DNA of 64,000 nt from JAZDRH01 sp047470865 (GTDB lineage Bacteria > Pseudomonadota > Gammaproteobacteria > Pseudomonadales > Pseudomonadaceae), in NCBI RefSeq assembly GCF_047470865.1, contig NZ_JAZDRH010000003.1, forward strand, positions 143,834-207,833. Direction: 5' to 3'. A model generated the notes under the pieces. It was not told the DNA's origin and made no database searches. It was given only the letters and a program-made list of their open reading frames with translations. The translations under genes and the position numbers were made by a program. Below are positions 27,790 through 38,437 of this stretch, one piece after another. How positions within the stretch are numbered: the first letter of the stretch is position 1; each line of letters begins with the position of its first letter.

Positions 27790-28761
27790 ATGAGTAAACG
27801 AGTATGGATTACTGTGCTTATTATCATTATGGCAATTTCCTTAGCCATTCTCTTTCGCGCCAATAGCCATAAAATTTTATTACAAGGTGAAGTGGACGCA
27901 CCTGAAGTGATAGTAACCTCCAAAGCCAAAGGCCGTGTGATGCAAGGCCATGTTCAGCGTGGAGATGATGTGCAACAGGGGCAGTTATTAATCACCTTTG
28001 ACAGCCCAGAATTGCTAGCACAAATGGCGGCGCGCGAGGCTGCACGTGATAAAGCAAAAGCTGTTTTAGATGAGTCTATTAAAGGTACGCGTGAAGAAAC
28101 AATACGCAGCGTGCAAGCGCAGTTAGCACAAGCTCAGGCTGTGTTGCAAGATGCTGAAAATGAATTTAAGCGTATTAGCACCTTAAGTGCTCAGGGCTAT
28201 TTATCCAAATCGGCTTTAGACTCGGCGCGTAAAGCGCGTGACACAGCGTTACAGCAAGTGAAAGCAGCGCAAGCCAATGTGGATATGGCAAATACGGGTG
28301 ATCGTGAAGAACAGCGTCGCGCCTATGAAGCGGCCTTTCGTCAAGCAGAACAAGCAGTAGAGGAGTTTGCAGAACAAACCAACGATCTGCTGCTAAAAGC
28401 ACCTATTACTGGAGAAATCAGTGCGCTACCTGCAGAGGAAGGCATGTTGATGAATGCAGGTACTCCACTATTGAGCATCATACGCTTAGATCAAGCTTAT
28501 TTTGTGTTTAATCTGCGTGAAGACATTTTAGTTGGGGTGCGTAAAGGTGATACTGTGAGCATTAGAGTGCCTGCGTTAAAAGATCAACAGATAGAGGCTC
28601 AGGTACGTTATATTGCTCCACTGGGCGCTTTTGCAACCAAACGAGCAACCCGTGCTACAGGTGATTTTGACTTAAAAACTTTTGAAGTCCATTTGTACCC
28701 CTTACAGCCAGTAGAAGGTCTACGTCCTGGTATGAGCGCACTGTGGCCATGGGAAGATTAA
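27790..28761 (+). CDS. HlyD-family periplasmic adaptor (membrane fusion protein)
   Basis: A 323-residue protein with one N-terminal membrane helix (VWITVLIIIMAISLAILF), a split lipoyl/barrel-sandwich domain (LQGEVDAPEVIVTSKAKGRVMQGHV ... LLLKAPITGEISALPAEEGMLMNAGTPLL), a long coiled-coil hairpin at about residues 80-190 and a beta-barrel C-domain. By family it links an inner-membrane exporter to the periplasm or outer membrane. It overlaps the first ABC-2 permease gene by 19 bases. It resembles E. coli YhiI, which works with RbbA/YhhJ. Confidence 0.9.
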   Translation: MSKRVWITVLIIIMAISLAILFRANSHKILLQGEVDAPEVIVTSKAKGRVMQGHVQRGDDVQQGQLLITFDSPELLAQMAAREAARDKAKAVLDESIKGTREETIRSVQAQLAQAQAVLQDAENEFKRISTLSAQGYLSKSALDSARKARDTALQQVKAAQANVDMANTGDREEQRRAYEAAFRQAEQAVEEFAEQTNDLLLKAPITGEISALPAEEGMLMNAGTPLLSIIRLDQAYFVFNLREDILVGVRKGDTVSIRVPALKDQQIEAQVRYIAPLGAFATKRATRATGDFDLKTFEVHLYPLQPVEGLRPGMSALWPWED

Positions 28762-29897
28762 AAGCCATTTGGCGCTGTTTTGATCGCTCCTGTACATTAG
28801 AAGCGCAAGAAGCATTTAAAGATCCAGCCATTCACTGGTTATGCTGGATTTTTCCGCTGATTCTATTTGTTATTATTGGTGCCAATTTCTCTGAAGGCAC
28901 CATGCTGGATTTACCTGTTGCCGTGGTTGATGCTGATAAGTCTGAGCTTTCTAGGCAGCTTATTCGTGATTTAGAAGCAGGTTCGCATGCGCAGATAGTG
29001 CCTTATGCTGATCTTGAAATTAGCTTGAAACGTTTGCGTAGTGCAGAAGACTACGCCGTCTTATATATCCCCCATCGATTTCAGCAAGATGTCTTAGCTG
29101 GCAAGCGTCCATCGGTTCAAATGTATTATAACGCACTGTTTTATGGTGCTGGTCTATATTCGACACAAGACTTTCAAACACTAATAACCCAGTTGAATGC
29201 GCAATATCGAGCGCTGTTAGTGCCTATGCTACAAAGTGAAAGTCCTATGCCGCCTCTAGCAAAAATTACAGTCAATTACGATAGCTTATTTAATGCTGGT
29301 GGAAATTTTATTTATTATCAGCAATTTACAGCCATTATTCACTTGCTTCAGCTGTTTGTTGTGACCTGTATGATTTACGTATTAGACAAGCGTAAAAGTT
29401 TATTGCGCGCACGCCCTTTTGGTGTTGCAGTGATTGGTAAACTAGCACCCTATACGTTTGTTTTTAGCACATTATTGCTGGCACAAATTGCCATTATGGT
29501 CTTTGTATTTGATGCCAAAGTAGCAGGTAATCCCTTATATATGCTGCCTGTTAGTTTCTTTTATGTGATAGCAGCTCAATGTATTGGCGTGCTGTTATTT
29601 ACCTTTACTCCCAACAATATTACAGCTTATAGCTTAGTAGGTATTTGCGTTAGTATTGCCATGTCATTTTCAGGCATGACAGTACCAGAGTTGTCTATGC
29701 CATTGTTCGCCCGCATGATTGCTGAATTGCAACCATTAACCCATGCACTTAACGCCATGTTTGATATTTTCTTGCGCAATGTTACCGGCAGTAGCATTGC
29801 AGCGGTTTGTGCAGTATTAATGATTTATCCAACGGTTACGTGGTTTCTTGTCCGTAAACGACTACTCAAGCGTTATCACCTAGAAGGTGTGTTATGA
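28743..29897 (+). CDS. ABC-2 type permease (YhhJ-like)
   Basis: A 384-residue ABC-2 membrane_3-type permease: one N-terminal helix (HWLCWIFPLILFVIIGANF), a large periplasmic domain of about 150 residues starting LDLPVAVVDADKSELSRQLIRDLEA, then five helices. It overlaps the HlyD gene and the second permease (four bases, ATGA). Together these would form a two-permease pump, but no ATP-binding subunit is encoded next to them. Confidence 0.88.
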   Translation: MAMGRLKAIWRCFDRSCTLEAQEAFKDPAIHWLCWIFPLILFVIIGANFSEGTMLDLPVAVVDADKSELSRQLIRDLEAGSHAQIVPYADLEISLKRLRSAEDYAVLYIPHRFQQDVLAGKRPSVQMYYNALFYGAGLYSTQDFQTLITQLNAQYRALLVPMLQSESPMPPLAKITVNYDSLFNAGGNFIYYQQFTAIIHLLQLFVVTCMIYVLDKRKSLLRARPFGVAVIGKLAPYTFVFSTLLLAQIAIMVFVFDAKVAGNPLYMLPVSFFYVIAAQCIGVLLFTFTPNNITAYSLVGICVSIAMSFSGMTVPELSMPLFARMIAELQPLTHALNAMFDIFLRNVTGSSIAAVCAVLMIYPTVTWFLVRKRLLKRYHLEGVL

Positions 29898-31021
29898 GTG
29901 AGTTCTGGAGTGCCTTTAAACGCGTACTATTGATGTTGCTGGATCGCCCTTTATGGTTAATGCTATTAGTCAGCTTACTAATTACTAGTACGGTTTTTAT
30001 CAAGCAAGGTGTGTGGGATTTACCTGTAGCCGTGGTAGATCAAGATCATACACGCTTTAGCCGTGAACTCGTGCGCAGCCTAGATGCTACGCCAAAAATA
30101 GCTATGCACTCCTATAGTAGTTTAAATGAAGCCAAGAGCGATTTAGCCGCGCGGAAAATCTTTGCCATTGTCATTTTACCTAAGAATTTATATGACTACG
30201 CTTTACGTGGCGAGGCAATGACTATTCCTATTTATGGCGATGCGACAAGTCGCTTATCAAGTGGGCAGATTCAGCTAGATATTATGCAAACCTATGCCCA
30301 GCTGATTAATCAATTTAATGTAGAGCGCTTGCAAGGTGCAGGTTGGAGTGCTGAACAGGCGCAAGTTGTAGCTAGTCCAATGCAAGGACAGTTAGTGGAC
30401 TTGTTTAATCCAGGCATTAACTTTGCAGCTATTGTGTTTCCTGGGTTATTAGTCATGTTAGTGCAACATACGTTATTAATTGCCAGTATTCGTGTGCGTA
30501 TTACCTTGCATAATCTACCAACAGGACGGCCCTCTTTTAAAGTGTATCTCGGTAGTGTAAGTGCACTGCTTCCCATTTGGATGTTTCTTTCTATCGTATT
30601 ATTTGTTTTGTGGCCTTGGGTACTGAGTTATCGACAAACCGCACCCATTTGGGAAATACTCGTGCTGACCTTACCTTTCTTAGTCGCAGTGCTTGCCTTA
30701 GGTAAGTTTCTCAGTGAGTGCTTAGTTAAAATTGAGTACATGTACTTAACTTTGTCATTGGTAACAACCCCAGTATTTTATCTATCAGGCACTATTTGGC
30801 CGTTACAGTCGATGCCTGATTGGGTACGCTTTATCTCGCAGTTATTACCATCTACTTGGGCGACGAAAATGATTGCAGGGGTAAATCAAATGGGCATTAG
30901 CATCTATGACATTGGCTATGACGTGGTGATGCTCTTAGTGCTAGCTTTATTTTATTTAGCGCTGGCGTTTGTGATTGCACGTTTTAAAGTCTATTACCGT
31001 GCACGACGCTTAATGACTTAA
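29894..31021 (+). CDS. ABC-2 type permease (YhhJ-like), second subunit
   Basis: A 375-residue paralogue of the preceding permease with the same plan: N-terminal helix (LWLMLLVSLLITSTVFI), periplasmic domain beginning WDLPVAVVDQDHTRFSRELVRSLDATP, then five helices and SGTIWPLQSMPDWVRFISQLLPSTW typical of the family. Starts in an ATGA overlap. Last gene of the operon; its stop is 20 bases from the convergent GNAT gene, with no obvious terminator between. Confidence 0.88.
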   Translation: MSEFWSAFKRVLLMLLDRPLWLMLLVSLLITSTVFIKQGVWDLPVAVVDQDHTRFSRELVRSLDATPKIAMHSYSSLNEAKSDLAARKIFAIVILPKNLYDYALRGEAMTIPIYGDATSRLSSGQIQLDIMQTYAQLINQFNVERLQGAGWSAEQAQVVASPMQGQLVDLFNPGINFAAIVFPGLLVMLVQHTLLIASIRVRITLHNLPTGRPSFKVYLGSVSALLPIWMFLSIVLFVLWPWVLSYRQTAPIWEILVLTLPFLVAVLALGKFLSECLVKIEYMYLTLSLVTTPVFYLSGTIWPLQSMPDWVRFISQLLPSTWATKMIAGVNQMGISIYDIGYDVVMLLVLALFYLALAFVIARFKVYYRARRLMT

Positions 31022-31040
31022 AGCTAATCAGATGACTGTT

Positions 31041-31520
31041 TTAGACATTCAAATAATAATAATTTTGTATGGCTGAAAAGCGCGTTATTTGTTTTTCTAA
31101 ATGAAAACCTAAACGCATTAATAGTTGGTTAGATGCCTGATTTAACACCTGTGTTTCAGCGACCAGTTGACGGTAGTTAGTTATATAACTACTTTGCACT
31201 ACTGCACTTAGGCTCTCAAATGCATAACCTTGCCGCCAATAGCTGGGCATTAGTAGATAGGATAGCTCACCTACAGTAGGATCTTGATCAGTAGATGTTA
31301 AGCTAATTAAACCCACTACATGAGAGGTCTTTTGTTCACGGATAACTAGATAGTGCCCTGTAGTATCAGCTAACATGGCTGCAAATTTATCTTCATAAAG
31401 ACTGATACTAATAGCGCCGCCAAGATAGCGACGTACCTGGGTATCTAAATAGAGGCGCTGTATTTGTAGTTTGTCTGCTTCCTGTAGTGGTGCCATAGCG
31501 CAGCGTTGCGTTGTTAACAT
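31041..31520 (-). CDS. GNAT-family N-acetyltransferase (RimJ/RimL-like)
   Basis: A 159-residue acetyltransferase of the RimJ-like Acetyltransf_3 group. It begins MLTTQRCAMAPLQEADKLQIQRLYLDTQVRRYLGG, then HYLVIREQKTSHVVGLISL, GELSYLLMPSYWRQGYAFESL (acetyl-CoA loop) and the terminal NQASNQLLMRLGFHLEKQ. Substrate unknown. Its upstream region contains the terminator of the vWA gene array. Confidence 0.88.
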   Translation of the reverse strand: MLTTQRCAMAPLQEADKLQIQRLYLDTQVRRYLGGAISISLYEDKFAAMLADTTGHYLVIREQKTSHVVGLISLTSTDQDPTVGELSYLLMPSYWRQGYAFESLSAVVQSSYITNYRQLVAETQVLNQASNQLLMRLGFHLEKQITRFSAIQNYYYLNV

Positions 31521-31540
31521 AAGTGGTTAGCCTTTAACGA

Positions 31541-31569
31541 AACTGAGGCTGTAGTAAACAGCCCCAGTT
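31541..31569 (-). terminator. Intrinsic terminator at the end of the Srf/vWA array
   Basis: Inverted repeat AACTG-g-GGCTGT / ACAGCC-t-CAGTT (one mismatch pair) with a 5-base loop, read on the minus strand eight bases after the stop of the last vWA gene and followed by TTCGTT. It marks the end of the 19-kb minus-strand array. Confidence 0.7.
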
Positions 31570-31576
31570 ATTGGTT

Positions 31577-33091
<1,515 letters not shown>

Positions 33092-33171
33092 ATCTTGGCT
33101 CAAATGTGGTGACAATAAAAAAGCAAATAATATTGCTATGCTATACAAAGAACAGTTTTAATCCTAGTAAA

Positions 33172-34593
33172 CTATTGCTTACATTGCTTGCCAATTTCCT
33201 TAGTGGCATCTAACAGCTGAGCATTCATTTGATTAATGTTCTTAGGGGTATACACACGTCCCTTTGTCGCTTGTGCTATGCACTGCGCTTCACCTGTCCC
33301 TGTGATGTCAACAACGTTAATCTGTAGACGAGGCTTCATACGTGCTAAGCGTTGCGCAACAGCGCAGACATTCTCACCACAGTTACCTGCACCATCAATA
33401 AAGAGCACAATTAAAGCATCACGGCTTTGCCCGTTAATTTTTGAAGCTGCATCTAATAAACCTGGGGTAATAGGCGTGCCTATTCCTAGTTTCAGGTTAT
33501 TGACGCGTTGGGTTAATTCTGCACGTTGCCCCCCCGTAAATACGCCTGCATCTTTAGTGCCGCACCAGCCTGTGAAATAGATTAAGCGAGTATCTATACG
33601 AGGATGCAGATTACTGATCATGCTACGGAAAGCTTCTTTACTAACATCTAAATAGCTTTTTGATGAGCCAGGGTAGCGTTCACCCATTGATCCAGAAGTA
33701 TCAAACACAACAACAAACTCAGGTGGCGGTTGTTTAGGGTTAGGGGTACAAGCAAAGTTATCAATATTATTAAACTTGCGTGGCGGTTTTGTCGGAGCTG
33801 GTTTAGGTTTAACGGGTTCTGCCTTAGGTGCAGGTTTGGGCTTTGGAGGCTCAACTTTAACCACTTCGGGCTCCACTTTCACAGGTTCTGGCACAGGTTT
33901 AGGCGTTATAACCTTTGGTGCTTCTATAACAGGTTCTGGCTCTGGAGTTGGCTCTAGTTTTGGCTCGGGTTGAGCTTCTGGTTTTTTCGGTTCTTCAATA
34001 ACTGTAGGCACAACAGGCGTTACTACAGCGTTTGTTTTATTCCCATAGTGCAGATAAAGCCACCATGCCAGTAGACCTAAAAGTAATAACAATAACAGCA
34101 AAGCGAGCAGCCAAGGCCATAGCCGTCGTTGGGTTGTTACTTCAATGGCTGCAGGAACAGCTAAAGGCACAGCTGGAGCTACAGGAGGAGGTTCAAGCAG
34201 CACTGGTGGCTCGCTATCCCAATTAATGAGTACGGGCTGGTTGTCTATACTGTAGAGATTATGTAATGCCGGCGTACCAATCAGCGAATTAATCGCATCG
34301 GCCACCACAGGTTGTGTATGGGTCAATTGCTTGGCTATATCAGATAACGAATTTTGTCGTTGCTGGTAAAGCTGGAGAAGTGCTTGCTGTTGTTCAGCAG
34401 GCAAGCTTGTGACTGCAATAGGTTGCCCACCTAAGGGTGACCACCATTCAAGAATATTATCATGTCCATTACGTGCCACAGCATACAGGCTAAGTAAGTG
34501 AGGAGAGCAAAAGTCAGCCAATAGTTGCATTTTCTCATGTGCAGTTTGGTTGACTGGAGAGAAAGGATAACTCGTCCTGATTACTCGTTGCAT
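33172..34593 (-). CDS. Bitopic vWA-domain protein with Pro-rich stalk (paralogue 2)
   Basis: A 473-residue paralogue of the gene at 31577, starting MQRVIRTSYPFSPVNQTAHEKMQ. N-domain motifs LEWWSPLGGQPIAVTSLP and NLYSIDNQPVLINWD occur at equivalent positions. A nearly identical membrane helix lies near residues 157-180, followed by a Pro/Lys/Glu-rich stalk and a vWA domain from about residue 285 with canonical MIDAS FDTSGSM and DGAGNCGENVCAVAQRLA. Expected topology: N-terminus in, vWA in the periplasm. The vWA presumably binds metal and a protein partner. It lies 198 bases downstream of paralogue 3; that gap shows no gene. Confidence 0.86.
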   Translation of the reverse strand: MQRVIRTSYPFSPVNQTAHEKMQLLADFCSPHLLSLYAVARNGHDNILEWWSPLGGQPIAVTSLPAEQQQALLQLYQQRQNSLSDIAKQLTHTQPVVADAINSLIGTPALHNLYSIDNQPVLINWDSEPPVLLEPPPVAPAVPLAVPAAIEVTTQRRLWPWLLALLLLLLLLGLLAWWLYLHYGNKTNAVVTPVVPTVIEEPKKPEAQPEPKLEPTPEPEPVIEAPKVITPKPVPEPVKVEPEVVKVEPPKPKPAPKAEPVKPKPAPTKPPRKFNNIDNFACTPNPKQPPPEFVVVFDTSGSMGERYPGSSKSYLDVSKEAFRSMISNLHPRIDTRLIYFTGWCGTKDAGVFTGGQRAELTQRVNNLKLGIGTPITPGLLDAASKINGQSRDALIVLFIDGAGNCGENVCAVAQRLARMKPRLQINVVDITGTGEAQCIAQATKGRVYTPKNINQMNAQLLDATKEIGKQCKQ

Positions 34594-34791
34594 AGCGATT
34601 CCATGGCTCTTCAGAGGGAGTGATTAAATAAAACAATGGTGTATTTAAGCTAAAGGTGAATCTTAGCGGTTATAACACTTATAGATATTGATTTAACGGT
34701 AACTAAAATAGCTTTTTGTTTTATAAATAACTATCTACTGCTAGTTGTTTTTATTAGAACCTATATGTATTAACTATGGCTTTGGGTTTGT

Positions 34792-35598
<807 letters not shown>

Positions 35599-35601
35599 AA
35601 T

Positions 35602-35631
35602 AAAAAAACAGCGCACTAAAAGGTGCGCTGT
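35602..35631 (-). terminator. Intrinsic terminator between the lipoprotein gene and paralogue 3
   Basis: Perfect 9-base stem ACAGCGCAC / GTGCGCTGT (35608-35616, 35623-35631) with a 6-base loop, followed on the minus strand by seven T. It lies ten bases after the lipoprotein stop and only a few bases before the paralogue 3 start codon at 35598, so it occupies the whole leader of that gene and leaves no room for a ribosome site. Confidence 0.88.
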
Positions 35632-35641
35632 ATATCACTCG

Positions 35642-36145
35642 TTATTCGTAGCCTAAACTGAGTTGTAAACGACTTACTTTACGTTGTAAGTCTTCCAGCT
35701 CTTTACGTTTAGCTGCTACTGCTGCAGGATCATTACTCACCGCTTTGTTTTGGGTTTTCTTGATTTGTGCTTCTAGCTCTGCAATTTGCTGTTGTGCTGA
35801 AGCTTTGTTGGCATGTTTAGCTTTCACTTGAGAGAGTAAGCTGTTAAGGGATTTGCTTAGTTTTGCTTGCTGGCGCTGCTGCGTTTCTAAGTCAGCTTGG
35901 GTGGCCTTTTGTTGAGCCGCAATTTCTTCATAAACTTCATGGAATAATTTATTTTCTTCACGCGCATCTACTAAGGCTTTTTCATTGCGTGTGATTTGCT
36001 GGCGATAACCACCGCGAGTATCACAATTTAACTTTTCCCACATACTTGGGTCTGTTTTTGTGGCATCACAGCTTTGCTGATCTACTGCGCAACCAGTTAA
36101 GGCTAAAACGCTTAGTAATGTAGTAGTTACAATAATTTTTTTCAT
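35642..36145 (-). CDS. Coiled-coil lipoprotein (Srf cluster, second of pair)
   Basis: A 167-residue predicted lipoprotein: signal MKKIIVTTTLLSVLALTGC with lipobox LTGC, a short Cys-containing head (SCDATKTDPSMWEKLNCDTRGG), then almost continuous alpha-helical coiled coil rich in Gln, Lys, Glu and Ala (about residues 50-165). Not a recognised family. It starts four bases after the other lipoprotein gene's stop. With Lgt it should be acylated and anchored in a membrane facing the periplasm. Likely an envelope component of the Srf-type machine. Confidence 0.8.
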   Translation of the reverse strand: MKKIIVTTTLLSVLALTGCAVDQQSCDATKTDPSMWEKLNCDTRGGYRQQITRNEKALVDAREENKLFHEVYEEIAAQQKATQADLETQQRQQAKLSKSLNSLLSQVKAKHANKASAQQQIAELEAQIKKTQNKAVSNDPAAVAAKRKELEDLQRKVSRLQLSLGYE

Positions 36146-36149
36146 TTGC

Positions 36150-36872
36150 TTAACCTAAAGTAATAGCTGAACGTTGGCGATATAAACCATCTACTTCTTT
36201 TTGTAGCACAGCTACTTTCTGGTTCATGCGAGCAATTTCACGTTCCATGGCGGCTACTTGATTGCCAGCCCCATCTTGACGCTCTTGGGCAGCCACTTTG
36301 CTGTATTCACTTGATTTCTCTTTCATATTAGTAATATCACGGTTTAATAACGCAATATTGCTATCAATCTCGGCCAGCTCTTTTTTCGCTTGGGCGATAT
36401 TAACGTTTTTATTTTTAATATCACGCTGGATTTGCGCAATACGCTCTTGGTCGTCATGAATCACGCGTTGCGCTATTTGCGTGCGCTGGATTACCTTTTC
36501 AGTATCTTGCTGAACGTCATAGGTCATAGCTTGTAAACGTTGAGTCGTATTGGAGTATTGACTACGGCGATCATCTAAGTAGTAGTTTGCGCCCATGGCC
36601 ACCCCACAAGAAACAATACCGGCTGCAATAGCACAGCCCGCTTTATTGCTTGAGTTAGAAGCTAGGCATGCCAGTACAGCAACACCGGCACCAACAGCAC
36701 AAGCTTGATAGCCGGATTTGCTAAAAAACTTAGCAGAATCACTATTGGTTAAACGAGGGTCAGCACCCTTATCAACCATGCTACTACCAGTAGTTTCACA
36801 GCCAGTTAATGCAATGCTGCCAATAACAACAAAACTCATTAATGCTTTTTTAGATAAATTAAGAAGAGCCAT
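36150..36872 (-). CDS. Coiled-coil lipoprotein with hydrophobic hairpin (Srf cluster, first of pair)
   Basis: A 240-residue predicted lipoprotein with signal ALMSFVVIGSIALTGCETT (lipobox LTGC). Residues about 55-100 are a small-residue-rich hydrophobic stretch (ACAVGAGVAVLACLAS, AGCAIAAGIVSCGVAMGAN) that could form a membrane hairpin similar to glycine-zipper segments. Residues 110-235 are a long coiled coil (QRVIHDDQERIAQIQRDI...). Unnamed family. It is 23 bases downstream of the FGE-like gene and is paired with a second coiled-coil lipoprotein, suggesting they associate. Confidence 0.8.
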   Translation of the reverse strand: MALLNLSKKALMSFVVIGSIALTGCETTGSSMVDKGADPRLTNSDSAKFFSKSGYQACAVGAGVAVLACLASNSSNKAGCAIAAGIVSCGVAMGANYYLDDRRSQYSNTTQRLQAMTYDVQQDTEKVIQRTQIAQRVIHDDQERIAQIQRDIKNKNVNIAQAKKELAEIDSNIALLNRDITNMKEKSSEYSKVAAQERQDGAGNQVAAMEREIARMNQKVAVLQKEVDGLYRQRSAITLG

Positions 36873-36895
36873 GAGGGATTCCTTCCAATAGGTAG

Positions 36896-38437
36896 TTAGC
36901 GGGCGACTGCTTTGCAGTTCTCAAGCCACTGATTAGTGTTAATTTGTTGTTTCTGTAAGAATAGTTGTTGATTCTTCCAGTGGGTTGCCAAGTAGGGTTT
37001 TAGTTCTTGCAACTGCTTATTACGAGAAATAATTTCTTCCATAACCGGCACTTGTTGCTCAATACTACCTTGCCCATATAGTGTCGCAGCATCGACCAAG
37101 CTACTTGCATAATAACGGCTTAACTTATGTAGGCGGTCTTTTTGCTCGTCTAGCTTTTCTTTACGCATGGCACAGCTTTCATCTGGGTCAGACACTTCAC
37201 AGTTTAGATTATAGTTGCGTTGTAAAAAATCAAGATATTGGCCGTCATCAAGCATCTTAGTGCATAAGAACGCGCCTAAGTTCAAGCTAGCGCGAATAGC
37301 TTGATTACGTGCTTCATCTTGTTGCTGGTTACTGGCACGCACTTGATTTTCAAGAGTTTTAAGCTTTTCTTTTAGTGCCTTATCTTCAATGCCAGAAGCT
37401 AGCTTATTTAGCTCATTGGTTGTTTCTTGGCTGCCATCTTGGGTATTGCCTGAACCTAATTGTTTCCAACTTTGCTCAATACTGCTAACTCGTTCACGGG
37501 AAGTGAGCGTAGGTGCTACTAAAGCAAGACGAAAACCTGTGCTGTTGCTGGTGGCTTCACCCTCATTGGAATAGTAGGACTGCTCACGACGTGCAGAGCT
37601 GCGTATATCGGCTTGTTTGGTGAGGAAATTACCGCCGCGCACAATATAGCCGCCAGCTTGACCGTGGCTACGATCAAGTTTATTTAAACGAAATGATTCA
37701 AACATCATTTCAGAGGTATTGCCTAACATATCGTGTAAGCCCAGTGGGTTGGGCTTAAGTAAACCGGCTAATTGTAATTTACCATTGGATGATTGGGCGC
37801 CCGCAAACCATTCATAGCCATTTAAGCCATCTGGCATAGGATAGCGGCTGTCACGAAACTCGGCGGTTGACACTTCGAGTCCGCCACGCGCTGCAAATTC
37901 CCACTCTACTTCGGTAGGTAAACGCACAAAGCCCATGCTGCCATCTTCTTTGGGCATGGCGTTAGCTGCGTTTTTACGTAACCACAGGTTGTAAGTGTCT
38001 GCCGCTTGCATTGCGTTAATCCAACTAGTGCCTACTACAGGTAAACGCAGCTTGTTCGATGGCTGAGGACATTCGTTTGCAGTTAAAGCCTGATATTGAA
38101 GCTGAGTCATTTCATACTTGGCCATTAAGTAATAGCGTGACTTTTTATTGGCTTCAGTAAAACTACCTGCAATAAATGTAGGGCGTGTGTGTTCGATATA
38201 GCCCCATTCGTCGCTGTCTTGTCCAAGTTGGACGGCATAGTCATCTAGCGGATTGGTTGAGGGAATAAATACCTTACGAAATACCATAGCACCATCACAA
38301 GGCATGGGCAGTATTACATCATCAGCACTGGGTGCAGGGTTATAATGTTTTTCGTCCCAAGCAATTTGTGCGTTGGCCGCTGTAGTGAAGCTCACCGCAG
38401 TGGCAAGAAAACTTAATTTAATCCAATTATAGTTCAC
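36896..38437 (-). CDS. Exported formylglycine-generating-enzyme-like (SUMF1 fold) protein
   Basis: A 513-residue protein with an N-terminal signal (FLATAVSFTTAANAQ). Residues about 40-305 form an FGE-sulfatase fold: YLMAKYEMTQLQYQAL, LPVVGTSWINAMQAADTYNLWLR, RLPTEVEWEFAARGG, NPLGLHDMLGNTSEMMFESF, YIVRGGNFL and SNSTGFRLAL. The C-terminal 190 residues are helical with Cys (CEVSDPDESCAM). SUMF1-fold proteins are either oxidases converting Cys to formylglycine or binding modules. I do not see the paired catalytic cysteines clearly, so a structural or binding role is likely. Starts with GTG overlapping the permease gene by 11 bases. Confidence 0.85.
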   Translation of the reverse strand: MNYNWIKLSFLATAVSFTTAANAQIAWDEKHYNPAPSADDVILPMPCDGAMVFRKVFIPSTNPLDDYAVQLGQDSDEWGYIEHTRPTFIAGSFTEANKKSRYYLMAKYEMTQLQYQALTANECPQPSNKLRLPVVGTSWINAMQAADTYNLWLRKNAANAMPKEDGSMGFVRLPTEVEWEFAARGGLEVSTAEFRDSRYPMPDGLNGYEWFAGAQSSNGKLQLAGLLKPNPLGLHDMLGNTSEMMFESFRLNKLDRSHGQAGGYIVRGGNFLTKQADIRSSARREQSYYSNEGEATSNSTGFRLALVAPTLTSRERVSSIEQSWKQLGSGNTQDGSQETTNELNKLASGIEDKALKEKLKTLENQVRASNQQQDEARNQAIRASLNLGAFLCTKMLDDGQYLDFLQRNYNLNCEVSDPDESCAMRKEKLDEQKDRLHKLSRYYASSLVDAATLYGQGSIEQQVPVMEEIISRNKQLQELKPYLATHWKNQQLFLQKQQINTNQWLENCKAVAR

